A stretch of DNA of 64,000 nt, taken from positions 1,665,723 to 1,729,722 of the forward strand of contig NZ_CP034072.1 of assembly GCF_003855255.1 (NCBI RefSeq), given 5' to 3'. Numbering within the stretch: the first letter of the stretch is position 1; every line of letters starts with the position of its first letter. The DNA comes from Mycolicibacterium nivoides. GTDB lineage: Bacteria; Actinomycetota; Actinomycetes; Mycobacteriales; Mycobacteriaceae. Under the pieces are notes generated by a model. The model was not told where the DNA came from. It made no database searches and was given only the letters and a program-made list of their open reading frames with translations. Positions 20,378 through 30,500 of the stretch are shown piece after piece. The translations under genes and the position numbers were made by a program.

Positions 20378-21393
20378 TGGACGAGTCGGATGCGATGTCA
20401 CATCGGCGCAGAGGTCTGTCGAAGAAGCTGGCGCTGGTTGCCATGACCGGTGCGACTGCCGCGGCTGTCGCGCTGCCTGCGGTGGCGTATGCGGATCCCG
20501 TGCCGGCACCCCCGGCGCCGGCTCCCGCCCCAGCCGTGCCCGGTGCGCCCGCGCCTGCCCCGGCCGCACCTGCACCTGCTCCCGGTGCCCCGGCCGCGCC
20601 TGTCGATCCCAATGCGCCCGCCCCTGCCGCGCCTGCTCCGGCTCCGGCGGACCCGAACGCGCCTCCCGCTCCCGCTCCCGCACCGGCGGACCCGAACGCT
20701 CCGGCCCCTGCTCCCGCCGCTCCCGCTCCGGAGCCAGGCCGGGTGGACAACGCCGCGGGCGGGTTCAGCTACGTCGTGCCTGGTGGTTGGAAGGTGTCCG
20801 ACGCGACCCAGTTGTCTTACGGACAGGCGTTGTTGACCAAGATTCCGCCGGAGGGCACGCCTGAGCCGCCGAACGACACCAGCGTGCTGCTGGGGCGCCT
20901 GGACCTGAAGCTGTTCGCAGGGGCCGAGGCCGACAACGCCAAGGCGGCCGTCCGGCTCGCCTCGGACATGGGTGAGTTCTTCATGCCGTTCCCCGGGACC
21001 CGGGTGAACCAGGAGACCGTGCCGCTCGACGCCAACGGGCTCACCGGCGTGGCCTCGTACTACGAGGTGAAGTTCACCGATACCAACAAGCCCAACGGCC
21101 AGATCTGGGCCGGCGTGGTCGGGGCGCCGCCTGCGCCGGGAACCCCGCGCGGGCAACGCGCACCGGAACGCTGGTTCGTGGTCTGGCTGGGTTCGGCCAG
21201 CCATCCGGTGGACAAAGCTGCCGCCGCGACGCTGGCCAACTCGATCCGGCCGTGGACGCCGCCGGCTCCGCCCGCGGGCGATCCCAATGCGGCACCGCCG
21301 CCGGCCGACCCGAACGCCCCGCCTGCCCGTCCGGGTGTCGGGGTGCCGGTGCCGGTCACCAATGCTCCGCCGGAGATGCAGCCGCCGGCCTGA
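20377..21393 (+). CDS. apa: Apa, secreted proline/alanine-rich fibronectin-attachment glycoprotein
   Basis: The 338-aa precursor has a Sec signal peptide (about residues 1-42, [25 protein letters not shown], cleavage after AYA-DP). A Pro/Ala-rich low-complexity segment follows at about 43-122 with repeated PADPNAP units, then a conserved globular domain at about 125-290 ([66 protein letters not shown]) and a Pro-rich tail. This is the layout of M. tuberculosis Apa (Rv1860, 45/47-kDa antigen), an O-mannosylated adhesin and lectin ligand. The Pro/Ala region is coded by GC-rich imperfect repeats. Confidence 0.96.
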   Translation: MDESDAMSHRRRGLSKKLALVAMTGATAAAVALPAVAYADPVPAPPAPAPAPAVPGAPAPAPAAPAPAPGAPAAPVDPNAPAPAAPAPAPADPNAPPAPAPAPADPNAPAPAPAAPAPEPGRVDNAAGGFSYVVPGGWKVSDATQLSYGQALLTKIPPEGTPEPPNDTSVLLGRLDLKLFAGAEADNAKAAVRLASDMGEFFMPFPGTRVNQETVPLDANGLTGVASYYEVKFTDTNKPNGQIWAGVVGAPPAPGTPRGQRAPERWFVVWLGSASHPVDKAAAATLANSIRPWTPPAPPAGDPNAAPPPADPNAPPARPGVGVPVPVTNAPPEMQPPA

Positions 21394-21410
21394 TATCCGC
21401 TCGTCGCTCT

Positions 21411-21434
21411 CGCCGGCCCTGCTCAGGGCCGGCG
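21411..21434 (+). terminator. terminator downstream of apa
   Basis: CGCCGGCCCTG (21411-21421) and CAGGGCCGGCG (21424-21434) form an almost uninterrupted palindrome that folds into a strong GC hairpin 18 nt after the apa stop. There is no long U-tract, which is common for mycobacterial terminators. Confidence 0.7.
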
Positions 21435-21624
21435 TTCAGCATTTCTGGGGTCGGGTGATTTTCGTCTGCCCACCTAGGTGTGACTCGTCCGCGCGATGGG
21501 AAACCCATGGGCGAACGCTGATCGTTCCCAAACAGCCAACCGAATCGTTACGTTCGGGAGGTACACCTGGGGTGAGGCTCAGCGAGCCCGCTGGGCATGG
21601 CCAGTGACAGGCAGGAGACCTGCA

Positions 21625-21927
21625 ATGGACGTAATGGCGGCTACCGAAATCCTGGCGCGTTCCTCCACGCTGACGAGTGTCGGCTGGATCGGCTACATCA
21701 TCATCGGAGCGATCGCCGGGTGGATCGCCGGCAAGATCGTCGAAGGCGGTGGCCAGGGCATTCTGATGAACATCGTCATCGGTGTGATCGGCGCGCTCAT
21801 CGGCGGGTTCCTGCTCAGCTTCTTCCTCGACACGGCCGGCGGCGGGTGGTGGTTCACCCTCTTCACCGCGATCCTCGGATCGGTGATTCTGCTCTGGCTC
21901 GTCGGACTGGTGCGCAACCGCAGCTGA
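21625..21927 (+). CDS. GlsB/YeaQ/YmgE-family membrane protein (Rv1861-like)
   Basis: The 100-aa protein has three membrane segments with glycine-rich packing: GWIGYIIIGAIAGWIAGKIVEGG, ILMNIVIGVIGALIGGFLLSFFL and WWFTLFTAILGSVILLWLVGL. This is the transglycosylase-associated protein family, small stress-linked inner-membrane proteins of unclear function. I chose ATG 21625, preceded by CAGGAGACC; ATG 21634 is also possible. It lies between apa and adhA as Rv1861 does. Confidence 0.88.
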   Translation: MDVMAATEILARSSTLTSVGWIGYIIIGAIAGWIAGKIVEGGGQGILMNIVIGVIGALIGGFLLSFFLDTAGGGWWFTLFTAILGSVILLWLVGLVRNRS

Positions 21928-21936
21928 CCGGAGCGG

Positions 21937-22962
21937 GTGATGGCCTCCGGAACCGCCGGGAGCATGACGGCCTGGCAGGTCGTCACCCCGGGGCCGGTGA
22001 GTTCGCATCCGCTGCAGCGGGTCAGCGTGCCCACCCCGCAGCCCGGGCCTGACGAGCTGCTCGTCAAGGTCCTGGCCTGCGGGGTGTGCCGTACCGATCT
22101 GCATGTGGCAGAAGGCGACCTGGCCGTACACCGGCCACGGGTGATCCCCGGGCACGAGGTCGTCGGCGAGGTGGTCGCGGTCGGCGCCGACGCCAGCGGG
22201 TTCGCACCGGGCGATCGTGTCGGCGTGGCCTGGTTGCGGCACACCTGCGGGCGGTGCGCCTATTGCCTGCGGGGACGGGAGAACCTCTGTCCGTCCTCGC
22301 GGTACACGGGCTGGGATGCCGACGGCGGCTATGCCGAATTCACCACCGTCCCCGCGGCATTCGCGCTCCGATTGCCCGCCGGGTACTCCGACGTCGAACT
22401 GGCTCCGCTGCTGTGCGCGGGGATCATCGGTTATCGGGCGTTGTTGCGCACGGATCTGCCGCCGGGCGGCCGGCTGGGACTCTATGGCTTCGGCGGCAGC
22501 GCGCACCTGACGGCGCAGGTGGCATTGGCGCAGGGGGCCCGCGTACACGTGATGACCCGGGGCGAGCGCGCCCGCGAACTCGCCCTGGCCCTGGGAGCGT
22601 CGTCTGTACAGGGCAGCGCCGACATGCCGCCTGAACCATTGGACGCCGCGATCCTGTTCGCGCCGGTGGGGGATCTGGTGCTGCCCGCGATGGAGGCACT
22701 GGACCGGGGCGGTGTGCTGGCGATCGCGGGAATCCACCTCAGCGACATCCCCACCTTGAACTACCAACGGCATCTGTTCCAGGAACGCGAGATGCGCTCG
22801 GTCACCGCCAACACCCGCGCCGACGCCCGCGATTTCCTGGCGTTCGCAGGGGAACACCGGATGGCGGTCAGCACTCCGGTGTACGGCCTGGACGGCGCCG
22901 ATCAGGCGCTGGCCGATCTGAGCGCCGGTCGCATTGCGGGTGCCGCGGTGCTTCAGCTGTAG
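21937..22962 (+). CDS. adhA: zinc-dependent alcohol dehydrogenase AdhA
   Basis: The 341-aa enzyme has the zinc ADH layout. Catalytic zinc ligands fall in CGVCRTDLH and PGHEVVGEV (Cys51, His73, Glu74), and the structural zinc cysteines are Cys104, Cys107, Cys110 and Cys118 in [18 protein letters not shown]. The NAD(P) fold [16 protein letters not shown] is near residue 185. It corresponds to Rv1862. Start is GTG 21937 or ATG 21940, 9-12 bp after the GlsB-like gene, so the two may be cotranscribed. Its alcohol substrate is unknown. Confidence 0.93.
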   Translation: MMASGTAGSMTAWQVVTPGPVSSHPLQRVSVPTPQPGPDELLVKVLACGVCRTDLHVAEGDLAVHRPRVIPGHEVVGEVVAVGADASGFAPGDRVGVAWLRHTCGRCAYCLRGRENLCPSSRYTGWDADGGYAEFTTVPAAFALRLPAGYSDVELAPLLCAGIIGYRALLRTDLPPGGRLGLYGFGGSAHLTAQVALAQGARVHVMTRGERARELALALGASSVQGSADMPPEPLDAAILFAPVGDLVLPAMEALDRGGVLAIAGIHLSDIPTLNYQRHLFQEREMRSVTANTRADARDFLAFAGEHRMAVSTPVYGLDGADQALADLSAGRIAGAAVLQL

Positions 22963-22973
22963 CTGAAACCCGG

Positions 22974-23447
22974 TCAGAGTGCGGCGAGCGCAGCGCCCAA
23001 TCTGCCGTCCAGGTCCCCGTGCCCGAACGCGTACATCGGTCCGAGACCGTCATTGATAACCCGGTTCAGGCGGGCCATGCCGCGCGCGCTCACCGGTAGC
23101 GGTGAATGCAGTCGCAGGGTGATCGTGTCGATCGTCGCTTCCGCTGCGGCAATATTCTTCCGGTGCAATGGAATTCGTGAGGACCACAATACGGTGTCGG
23201 TTGCGGCCTCGCGCACGCAGCGGCGCAGTACGCGGGCGATCGCATCCCGTTCGGAAGTCGACGTCAGCCGGGCCGCGCGGGCGGCGATGGCACTGCCGGC
23301 GGGAGTCGGTGCGCCGACGGCCAGCATGGCGTCCAGGCGACCCGACCTGATCCGTGCGGTCAGGCGGGCCCGGATCGACGGGCGGCAGGGGGCAGGTGCA
23401 CGGCGGACTGCGGTCGCTGGCGTCGCAGAAATTCGATTGTCGTTCAT
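22974..23447 (-). CDS. small arginine-rich actinobacterial protein, unknown function
   Basis: The 157-aa basic protein begins MNDNRISATPATAVRR. It contains RPSIRARLTARIRSGRLDAMLAVG and TSTSERDAIARVLRRCVREA, a pattern I have seen in uncharacterised actinobacterial proteins of this size. It has no membrane segment or catalytic motif. GAGG lies seven to ten bases before the ATG. It is divergent from a CGNR zinc-finger gene across 119 bp that contain an inverted repeat, so shared control is possible. Confidence 0.7.
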   Translation of the reverse strand: MNDNRISATPATAVRRAPAPCRPSIRARLTARIRSGRLDAMLAVGAPTPAGSAIAARAARLTSTSERDAIARVLRRCVREAATDTVLWSSRIPLHRKNIAAAEATIDTITLRLHSPLPVSARGMARLNRVINDGLGPMYAFGHGDLDGRLGAALAAL

Positions 23448-23499
23448 GGCGATACCTCGTAGTTTTCCCGTATGCCCAGGCCGTAGATCGTGACTACCT

Positions 23500-23518
23500 A
23501 TGACCGTACGCTGGTCAT
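23500..23518. promoter_or_regulatory. inverted repeat ATGACC-N7-GGTCAT between divergent genes
   Basis: ATGACC (23500-23505) and GGTCAT (23513-23518) flank GTACGCT, a sequence that recurs at the -10 of the rightward gene (TACGCT, 23555-23560). The site is 53 bp upstream of the leftward ATG and 49 bp upstream of the rightward one, a position suited to an operator. Confidence 0.4.
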
Positions 23519-23554
23519 GAATGACTAGTCAAACCAATTTAGTGGTCACGGCGG

Positions 23555-23567
23555 TACGCTGGAGTGA
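23555..23567 (+). promoter_or_regulatory. leaderless promoter of the CGNR gene
   Basis: The -10 TACGCT (23555-23560) is followed by six bases and the A of ATG 23567, the spacing of leaderless mycobacterial transcripts. No ribosome-binding site is seen. Confidence 0.6.
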
Positions 23568-24151
23568 TGACGACGACGTGGGCCGGTGACTCCGAGACCA
23601 AACCCGCGCCCGGACCTCTGGCCCGGATTCAGGCTCTGGTCAACACGATCGAGTTGCCTGCCGGAACCGACCGTCTCGCGGACCCCGACGATGCGGCGCC
23701 CTGGCTGGCGGCAAACGGGTTGCTCGCCGCAGGTGCGCGTCCGACGGCGGCCGAACTGGACCTGGTTCGCCGGGTGCGCGAAGCGTTGCGCGCGCTGCTG
23801 ATCCACAACACCGGCGGCCCACCGCCGCAGGCCGATCACCTTGCCGTACTGCAGGCGCTCACTGATGCGTGTACCGCGAGGGTCGAGCTGGCCTCCGACG
23901 GGCAGGTGCGGTTGGCGGCCACTGGTGAGGGCGTGGACGAGCGTCTGCTCGAGCTACTGCTGGTGATGCGCGACGCGCAGCGGGACGGCACGTGGGCGCG
24001 GCTCAAGGCGTGTGCGAACGACGAGTGCACGTGGGCGTTCTACGACCGGTCCCGCAACCACGGCGGCACGTGGTGCGTGATGTCCGAGTGCGGGAACAAG
24101 TTGAAGAACCGGGAGTTCCGGGCGCGTCGCCGTGCCGGAGGCGCGAAGTAG
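23567..24151 (+). CDS. CGNR zinc-finger / ABATE-domain protein, putative regulator
   Basis: The 194-aa protein has an N-terminal helical ABATE-like domain (LARIQALVNTIELPAG..., LVRRVREALRALL) and a C-terminal CGNR zinc finger at about residues 147-185. The cysteines are ACANDECTWAFYD, WCVMSECGNKLKNREFRAR, with the CGN-R core intact. Such proteins are predicted stress-related transcription regulators. GTG 23564 is an in-frame alternative start. The stop codon lies in the first copy of a 25-bp tandem repeat. Confidence 0.88.
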   Translation: MTTTWAGDSETKPAPGPLARIQALVNTIELPAGTDRLADPDDAAPWLAANGLLAAGARPTAAELDLVRRVREALRALLIHNTGGPPPQADHLAVLQALTDACTARVELASDGQVRLAATGEGVDERLLELLLVMRDAQRDGTWARLKACANDECTWAFYDRSRNHGGTWCVMSECGNKLKNREFRARRRAGGAK

Positions 24152-24202
24152 GCCCCGTGCCGGAGGCGCGAAGTAGGCCCCGTGCCGGAGGCGCGAATTA
24201 GG
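24132..24202. repeat. 25-bp tandem direct repeat, nearly three copies
   Basis: The unit GTGCCGGAGGCGCGAAGTAG+GCCCC occurs at 24132-24156 and 24157-24181 with no difference, and a 21-bp third copy (24182-24202) reads GCGCGAATTAGG. Copy 1 holds the CGNR stop codon. The third copy's change supplies the TAA stop of the convergent CPBP gene (complement of 24198-24200). Confidence 0.9.
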
Positions 24203-24962
24203 TCGACAGGTGCCACACCAGGGCGGCGGCCAGTGCACCGACCCCGTTGAGTGACCAGTGCAGGGCGATCGGGGCGATCAGGCTGCCGCTGCGCTTGCGC
24301 AGCCAGGTGAACACGAAGCCCGCGACGCCGGTGGCCACGACGGCCAGCACCACACCGGCGACCATGCCGAAGATGCCGCCGCCGAACAGTCGGGTGAAGC
24401 CGACGTTCTCACTCGTCAAACCCAGCGAACTGGCGATGTGCCACAGGCCGAACAGCAGTGAGCCCGCTGCAGCGACACCGCGAAAACCCCAGGCCCGGTT
24501 CAGGGCCCCGTGCAGCACGCCGCGGAACGCCAACTCCTCGGGGATCACCGTCTGGAGCGGGATGATCACCATCGACGCGAGCAGTGCGCCGGAGATGGTG
24601 GCGTAGTTGTCGTTCATGAACATCGGCCGGGTCCACGGCAGCATCGTCCCGATAGCGATCACCGAGACGACCAGGGCCACCGCCGCCAGCGCATAACCGG
24701 CCCCGGAGCGCCAGTGTTCGCGACCCAGTCCCAGCTCGGCCCAGCCCAGGCCGCGGGCCCGCACCAGGATCAGCAGGCCGATCGCCGCTGCCGGGACGGT
24801 GGCGATGCTCGCCCAGGGGGTGGTGAAGTGCGCGATCAGGTTGGTGACCGTCAGGATGACGATGACGATCCCGATGTCGGCATAGATCCGGAAATGGTGC
24901 AATGCCGAGAGCTGGGCCACCAGCGGATGTGGATGCGCGGCGACGGCGCTCTGCTCAGACAT
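24198..24962 (-). CDS. CPBP-family intramembrane glutamic endopeptidase (Rv1863c-like)
   Basis: The 254-aa protein has about eight hydrophobic segments and the CPBP/CAAX-protease motifs: Glu142-Glu143-x-x-x-Arg147 in VIPEELAFRGVLHGAL and a second motif with His175 (SLLFGLWHIASS). Members cleave or process prenylated or bacteriocin-type peptides, but bacterial substrates are mostly unknown. I chose ATG 24962 because the earlier part of the open frame encodes no membrane protein. Its stop is formed inside a tandem repeat. Confidence 0.9.
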   Translation of the reverse strand: MSEQSAVAAHPHPLVAQLSALHHFRIYADIGIVIVILTVTNLIAHFTTPWASIATVPAAAIGLLILVRARGLGWAELGLGREHWRSGAGYALAAVALVVSVIAIGTMLPWTRPMFMNDNYATISGALLASMVIIPLQTVIPEELAFRGVLHGALNRAWGFRGVAAAGSLLFGLWHIASSLGLTSENVGFTRLFGGGIFGMVAGVVLAVVATGVAGFVFTWLRKRSGSLIAPIALHWSLNGVGALAAALVWHLST

Positions 24963-25014
24963 AACTTGCCAATCGTACCGGCGCGGTGCAATTACCCAGG
25001 TCACACTGGGTTGA

Positions 25015-27393
25015 TCACACCGCGGTCCAGGTCCACTGGGAGATCGCCGGATCGTCCTCGCCGTGTTCCCGGGTGTAGTGGCGGGCGGCCAACCGGGCGT
25101 CGACCATCTCCTGGCGCAGCCCGGCGGCACGGGGTCCCAGCCCCTCGACCCGGTCGATCACGTCCATGACCAGATGGAAGCGGTCCAGGTCGTTGAGCAT
25201 CACCATGTCGAAGGGTGTCGTCGTCGTACCCCGCTCCTTGAAACCCCTGACATGTAGCTGATCGTGGTTGGTGTGCCGGTAGGTCAACCGGTGGATGAGC
25301 CACGGGTAGCCGTGATAGGCGAAGATGATCGGTTTGTCGGTGGTGAAGATCGAGTCGAATTCTCGATCGGACAGCCCGTGGGGATGTTCGGACTCCGGTT
25401 GCAGCCGCATGATGTCGACCACGTTGACCACCCGGACCAGCAGGTCGGGAAGCTTGCGGCGCAGGATGTCGGCGGCGGCCAGGGTTTCGAGCGTCGGGAT
25501 GTCGCCGGCGCATGCGAGCACCACGTCGGGTTCACCGGTCGTGGTGCTGGCCCATTCCCAGATCCCCAGCCCTCGGGTGCAGTGCGAGACCGCCTCGTCC
25601 ATCGTCAGATATGTCAGGGCCGGTTGCTTGCCTGCCACGATGACGTTCACGTACTGACGGCTGCGCAGGCAGTGGTCGGCCACGGACAGCAGGGTGTTGG
25701 CGTCCGGCGGCAGGTAGACGCGCACGACCTCGGAGCGCTTGTTGGCGACGTGGTCGATGAAGCCGGGATCCTGGTGCGACGCGCCGTTGTGGTCCTGACG
25801 CCACACATGTGAGGTGAGCAGATAGTTCAGCGACGCGATCGGGCGGCGCCAGGTCAGGTGAGAACTGCTGAACAACCACTTGGCGTGCTGGTTGAGCATC
25901 GAATCGACGATGTGCACGAAGGCCTCGTAGCAGTTGAACAACCCGTGCCGGCCGGTCAGGAGGTAGCCCTCCAACCAGCCCTGGCACAGATGTTCGGAGA
26001 GGACCTCCATCACCCGCCCGTCGGGCGCCAGATTCTCGTCGACAGGCAGGATCTCGGCCTGCCAGGCCTTGTCGGTCTCCTCGAATACCGCGGCCAGGCG
26101 GTTCGAGGCGGTCTCGTCCGGGCCCATCAGCCGGAAACGGTCCGGATTGTGGGCGATCACATCCCGCAGGAACGTACCGAGCACCCTGGTCGCCTCAGCG
26201 GTATCGGTGCCGGGGCGCTCGACGGTCACCGCGTAGTCGGTGAAGTCCGGGAGGTCGAGGTCACGCAGCAGCAATCCGCCGTTGGCATGCGGGTTGGCGC
26301 TCATCCGCCGGGTGCCGGCGGGTGCCAACGCGCGCAGATCGGGCCGCAGCGCGCCCGTGGCGTCGAACAACTCCTCGGGCCGGTAGCTGCGCAGCCACGT
26401 CTCCAGCTGCGCCATGTGCGACGGGTTGGTCCGGGTCTCGGACAGCGGCACCTGGTGAGAGCGCCACGTGCCCTCGACCAGTTTCCCGTCCACCTCGTGG
26501 GGTCCGGTCCAGCCCTTGGGCGTGCGCAGGATGATCATCGGCCACAGCGGACGGCCAGGTTCACCGTCGAGGCGGGCCGCGCGCTGGATCGCCGCGATCT
26601 GGTCGAACGCCTCGTCCATGGCCGCGGCCAGTTGCTGGTGCACGTTGTCCGGGTCGTCACCGGCGACGGTGATGGGCCGATACCCGTAGCCGTAGAACAG
26701 GGATTCGAGTTCCTCGGCCGGAATGCGGGACAGCACTGTGGGATTGGCGATCTTGTAGCCGTTGAGGTGCAGGATCGGCAGCACCGCGCCGTCGACGACG
26801 GGGTTGAGGAACTTGTTCGAATGCCAGCTGGCGGCCAGCGGGCCGGTCTCGGCCTCACCGTCGCCGACGACGCAGGCCACCACGAGATCCGGATTGTCGA
26901 ACGCGGCGCCGTAGGCGTGCACCAGCGCGTACCCGAGTTCGCCACCCTCGTGGATGGAACCGGGTGTCTCGGCGGCCACGTGACTGGGAATCCCGCCGGG
27001 AAACGAGAACTGGCGGAACAGTTTCCGCAGGCCGTCGGTGTCCTGGCCGATTCCGGTGTAGACCTCGCTGTAGGTGCCTTCAAGATAGGCGTTGGCCACC
27101 AGGCCCGGACCGCCGTGGCCGGGCCCGGTCACGTAGATGATGTTCGCGTCGCGCTCGCGGATGATCCGGTTGAGGTGGGCGTACAGCAGGTTCAGACCCG
27201 GGGTGGTACCCCAGTGCCCCAGCAGTCGCGGTTTGACGTGCTCCGCGGCCAGCGGCTCATGGAGCAACGGGTTGTCCAGTAGATAGATCTGGCCGACGGA
27301 CAGATAGTTGGCCGCTCGCCAGTAGGCGTTGAGCTGCTCGAGTTCCGTGTCGGTCAGTGCCGGTGAGAGGGTCGCGTCGCTCATGTTCTCCAT
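25015..27393 (-). CDS. xfp: phosphoketolase (xylulose 5-phosphate/fructose 6-phosphate)
   Basis: The 792-aa thiamine-diphosphate enzyme splits xylulose 5-phosphate (or fructose 6-phosphate) with phosphate to acetyl phosphate and glyceraldehyde 3-phosphate (erythrose 4-phosphate). Its landmarks are [22 protein letters not shown] and [22 protein letters not shown] in the N-terminal TPP domain, then [21 protein letters not shown], and a C-terminal domain starting near NVIVAGKQ. Start is ATG 27393 or 27384 (MSDATLS); GGAGA lies two bases before the latter. Together with 6-phosphogluconate dehydrogenase it could route pentose phosphates to acetyl units. M. tuberculosis lacks this gene here. Confidence 0.95.
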   Translation of the reverse strand: MENMSDATLSPALTDTELEQLNAYWRAANYLSVGQIYLLDNPLLHEPLAAEHVKPRLLGHWGTTPGLNLLYAHLNRIIRERDANIIYVTGPGHGGPGLVANAYLEGTYSEVYTGIGQDTDGLRKLFRQFSFPGGIPSHVAAETPGSIHEGGELGYALVHAYGAAFDNPDLVVACVVGDGEAETGPLAASWHSNKFLNPVVDGAVLPILHLNGYKIANPTVLSRIPAEELESLFYGYGYRPITVAGDDPDNVHQQLAAAMDEAFDQIAAIQRAARLDGEPGRPLWPMIILRTPKGWTGPHEVDGKLVEGTWRSHQVPLSETRTNPSHMAQLETWLRSYRPEELFDATGALRPDLRALAPAGTRRMSANPHANGGLLLRDLDLPDFTDYAVTVERPGTDTAEATRVLGTFLRDVIAHNPDRFRLMGPDETASNRLAAVFEETDKAWQAEILPVDENLAPDGRVMEVLSEHLCQGWLEGYLLTGRHGLFNCYEAFVHIVDSMLNQHAKWLFSSSHLTWRRPIASLNYLLTSHVWRQDHNGASHQDPGFIDHVANKRSEVVRVYLPPDANTLLSVADHCLRSRQYVNVIVAGKQPALTYLTMDEAVSHCTRGLGIWEWASTTTGEPDVVLACAGDIPTLETLAAADILRRKLPDLLVRVVNVVDIMRLQPESEHPHGLSDREFDSIFTTDKPIIFAYHGYPWLIHRLTYRHTNHDQLHVRGFKERGTTTTPFDMVMLNDLDRFHLVMDVIDRVEGLGPRAAGLRQEMVDARLAARHYTREHGEDDPAISQWTWTAV

Positions 27394-27534
27394 AGTGGCC
27401 GGTGTCGGTGAATGGCGCCCGCGATCCGGGTACCCGAATTCGTACCGGTCAACCAACGCCACGCGAAATACCCCGCTGCACGCGCCCCGATGTGCTATCC
27501 ACAGCCACAGAACCCGCGTAGATCGGAGCCCATC

Positions 27535-28977
27535 ATGGATCGCGTTCCCGCCCCGGGCGAGCCCGCCCAGCTGTTCGTCGACGGCGCGTTCCGTACTGCC
27601 GAGCGGGCCGAGCCGGTGATCGAGGCCGGCACCGGCGAACCCCTCGGATCAGGCTGTGCAGCAAATGAATCCGAGGTCGACGGGGCGGTCGCTGCGGCCC
27701 GCGCGGCATTACCCGGCTGGCGGGAGGTTCCGCTGGCCGAGCGTGCCGCGGTACTGATCCGGTTCGCCGACGCGCTGCAGTCCCGGGCGAACGGCACCAG
27801 GGAACTGTGCAGCCGGGAGAACGGGATGCCGCTCGCCTTGTCGCGCGGGGCCAACGGCGCGTTTCCCGCGGCGCTGCTGCGCTACTACGCCGCGCTGATC
27901 GTGGAGACCGGCGTCGAGGAGACCCGGCCGAGCATGATCGGCCACACCATCGTGCGGCGTGAACCGGTCGGCGTGGTCGCGGCGGTCATCCCGTGGAACT
28001 ACCCGCAGGCGCTGGCGGCGATGAAGTTCGCGCCGGCCCTGGCCGCGGGCTGCACCGTGGTACTCAAGGCGGCACCGGAAACGGCCCTGGACGCACTGGT
28101 TTTCGGGGACGCGGCGACGGAGGCGGGACTGCCGCCGGGGGTGCTGAACGTGCTGGCCGGCGGACCCGACGCCGGGGCGCATCTGGTGTCGCATCCCGGG
28201 ATCGACAAAGTGGCCTTCACCGGGTCGACGGCGGCCGGGCGCAAGATCGCCGAGGTGTGCGGGCGGCTGATGCGTCCGGTCACCCTGGAACTCGGCGGGA
28301 AGTCGGCGGCGATCGTGCTCGACGATGCCGACCTGGACGCGACGATCCGTGGGCTGCGCAACGCGTCGTTCGTCAACAACGGGCAAACCTGCCACCTCAA
28401 TTCGCGTGTGCTGGCCCCGCGCTCGCGCTACGACGAGGTGGTCGACGCGGTCGCCGCGCTGGCCGACGGCTTGCGGGTGGGTGACCCACTGGACCCGGCG
28501 ACCGAGGTCGGGCCGCTGGTCAGCGCCCGGCAGCGGCAACGGGTGATGGGCTACATCGAGGTGGGCCTCGGCGAGGGCGCCAAACTGGTCGCGGGCGGAT
28601 CGGTTCCCGCCGACCAACCGCGTGGCTGGTTCGTCTCGCCGACCGTGTTCTCCGAGGTGGACAACTCGGCGCGGATCGCGCAGGAGGAGATCTTCGGGCC
28701 CGTGCTGACGGTCATCCCGTACGACGGCGACGACGATGCGGTGGCCATCGCCAACGACAGCGAGTTCGGTCTCGGCGGCAGCGTGTGGTCCACGGACGTG
28801 GAGCGGGCGACGAACATCGCCAGGGCGGTACACACCGGCACCATCGGGATCAACGACTACCAGCTGGACATGGGCGCGCCGTTCGGCGGCGTGAAATCCA
28901 GTGGCATGGGGCGCGAATTGGGGCCCGAGGGTTTGGCCGCCTACCAGATCCTCAAGTCCATCTACCGCGTCGGCTAG
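27535..28977 (+). CDS. NAD(P)-dependent aldehyde dehydrogenase
   Basis: The 480-aa protein has the complete ALDH fold. These include [20 protein letters not shown], the cofactor segment [16 protein letters not shown], the general base Glu in [13 protein letters not shown], the nucleophile Cys in [15 protein letters not shown] and [16 protein letters not shown] 27535 has CGGAG nine bases upstream. The aldehyde is unknown. It is followed after 10 bp by the thiolase-like gene and divergent from phosphoketolase. Confidence 0.93.
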   Translation: MDRVPAPGEPAQLFVDGAFRTAERAEPVIEAGTGEPLGSGCAANESEVDGAVAAARAALPGWREVPLAERAAVLIRFADALQSRANGTRELCSRENGMPLALSRGANGAFPAALLRYYAALIVETGVEETRPSMIGHTIVRREPVGVVAAVIPWNYPQALAAMKFAPALAAGCTVVLKAAPETALDALVFGDAATEAGLPPGVLNVLAGGPDAGAHLVSHPGIDKVAFTGSTAAGRKIAEVCGRLMRPVTLELGGKSAAIVLDDADLDATIRGLRNASFVNNGQTCHLNSRVLAPRSRYDEVVDAVAALADGLRVGDPLDPATEVGPLVSARQRQRVMGYIEVGLGEGAKLVAGGSVPADQPRGWFVSPTVFSEVDNSARIAQEEIFGPVLTVIPYDGDDDAVAIANDSEFGLGGSVWSTDVERATNIARAVHTGTIGINDYQLDMGAPFGGVKSSGMGRELGPEGLAAYQILKSIYRVG

Positions 28978-28987
28978 GTTCGTGGGC

Positions 28988-30475
28988 ATGACCCTGCCCA
29001 GGACGCTCGACCCGCGAACCCCGGTACTGGTGGGCTACGGCCAGGTCAACCAGCGGGAGGAGAAGCCGGACGTCGAGCCGGTCGATCTCATGGTGGAGGC
29101 GGCTCGGGCCGCCGCCGACCCGCGGGTTCTGGAAGCGGTCGACTCGGTACGGATCGTCAATCTGCTGTCCTGGCACTACCGCGATCCGGGTTTGCTGTTG
29201 GCCCAGCGCATCCGGGCCGACAAGGCCGCGACGCGCTACACCGGGGTGGGCGGCAACGTACCGCAGACACTGGTGAACGAAGCCTGCCTGGATCTGCAGG
29301 GTGGCAGGGCCGAGGTGGTGCTGATCGCCGGCGCCGAGACGTGGCGTACCCGCAGTCGGCTGCGGGCCCGCGGGGCCAAACCGGACTGGACGCGCCAGGA
29401 CGAATCCGTGCCGGAGGCCCCGGGTGCGCATGACGGCGTGCCGATGGCCGGTGAGGCCGAGATCCGGATCAAGCTGGACCGCCCGGCCTATGTGTACCCG
29501 ATGTTCGAGCAGGCGCTGCGGATCGCGGCCGGAGAGACCAGCGATGAACATCGCAGGCGGATCGGCGAGCTGTGGTCACGGTTCAGTGCCGTGGCGGCGG
29601 GCAATCCGCATGCCTGGAGCCGGGAAGCCGTGCCCGCCGAGCAGATCTGGCAGCCGGGGCCGGACAACCGGATGATCAGCTGGCCCTACACCAAGTTGAT
29701 GAACTCCAACAACATGGTGGACCAGGGTGCGGTGCTGATCCTGACCACCGCCGAGAAGGCGACGTATCTTCAGATTCCCACCGACCGTTGGGTTTTCCCG
29801 TATGCCGGGACGGACTCGCATGACACGTACGCGATCGGGGAGCGGGCCGAGTTCTACCGGTCGCCGGCGATCCGGATCGCCGGGCGCCGGGTCCTTGAGC
29901 TGGCCGGTGTGGGCTCTGACGAGGTCGACTTCGTCGACGTGTACTCCTGCTTCCCGTCGGCGGTCCAGGTGGCCGCGGCCGAAATCGGTCTGCCCCTGGC
30001 TGATCCGTCGCGTCCGTTGACCGTCACCGGCGGGCTGACGTTCGCGGGCGGGCCGTGGAACAACTACGTGTCCCACTCGATCGCCACCATGGCCGAGCGG
30101 CTCGCGGCCGATCCCGGGACCAAGGGCCTGATCACCGCCAACGGCGGGTATCTCACAAAGCACAGTTTCGGCGTGTACGGCACCGAGCCGCCGCCACACG
30201 AGTTCCGTTGGCAGGACGTTCAACCCGAGGTGGATGCCGAGCCGACGCGGCTGCTGCAGGTGGAATTCACGGGCACCGGCACGGTGGAATCGTGGACCAC
30301 GCCCGTCGATCGCGACGGCACCGCGGAGCGGGCGTTCCTGGCGGTGCGCACCCCGGAGGACGGTCGCACGCTGGCCCGGATCGTCGACGAGTCACAGGCC
30401 GCGGCGACCATGACCGAAGACATCGCAGGGGCGAAGGTGCAGGTTCACGCCGACGGCAGCGCGACCCTGCTCTGA
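28988..30475 (+). CDS. acetyl-CoA acetyltransferase-like (thiolase superfamily) protein (Rv1867-like)
   Basis: The 495-aa protein belongs to the mycobacterial thiolase-like family exemplified by Rv1867. An N-terminal thiolase half (RTPVLVGYGQVNQREEK, TLVNEACLDLQGGRAEVVLIAGAETWR) and a C-terminal half (VDFVDVYSCFPSAVQVAAAEIGL, GGLTFAGGPWNNYVSHSIATM, GLITANGGYLTKHSFGVY) are followed by an extra OB-like domain from about residue 415. The classical N-terminal nucleophilic cysteine context is not obvious, while Cys in VYSCFPS and His in LTKHSFGVY remain. Probably coupled to the ALDH gene; substrate unknown. Confidence 0.88.
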   Translation: MTLPRTLDPRTPVLVGYGQVNQREEKPDVEPVDLMVEAARAAADPRVLEAVDSVRIVNLLSWHYRDPGLLLAQRIRADKAATRYTGVGGNVPQTLVNEACLDLQGGRAEVVLIAGAETWRTRSRLRARGAKPDWTRQDESVPEAPGAHDGVPMAGEAEIRIKLDRPAYVYPMFEQALRIAAGETSDEHRRRIGELWSRFSAVAAGNPHAWSREAVPAEQIWQPGPDNRMISWPYTKLMNSNNMVDQGAVLILTTAEKATYLQIPTDRWVFPYAGTDSHDTYAIGERAEFYRSPAIRIAGRRVLELAGVGSDEVDFVDVYSCFPSAVQVAAAEIGLPLADPSRPLTVTGGLTFAGGPWNNYVSHSIATMAERLAADPGTKGLITANGGYLTKHSFGVYGTEPPPHEFRWQDVQPEVDAEPTRLLQVEFTGTGTVESWTTPVDRDGTAERAFLAVRTPEDGRTLARIVDESQAAATMTEDIAGAKVQVHADGSATLL

Positions 30476-30500
30476 GCCCCCCCGGGGCCGGGTCAACAGC

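Noticed and set aside
20500..20745. GC-rich repeats considered as a CRISPR-like or PE_PGRS element
   Set aside because: The repeats are in frame and encode the Pro/Ala-rich segment of Apa; no spacers and no PE domain.
25858..27282. 474-codon + strand frame opposite phosphoketolase
   Set aside because: Shadow of the phosphoketolase reading frame; no domain.
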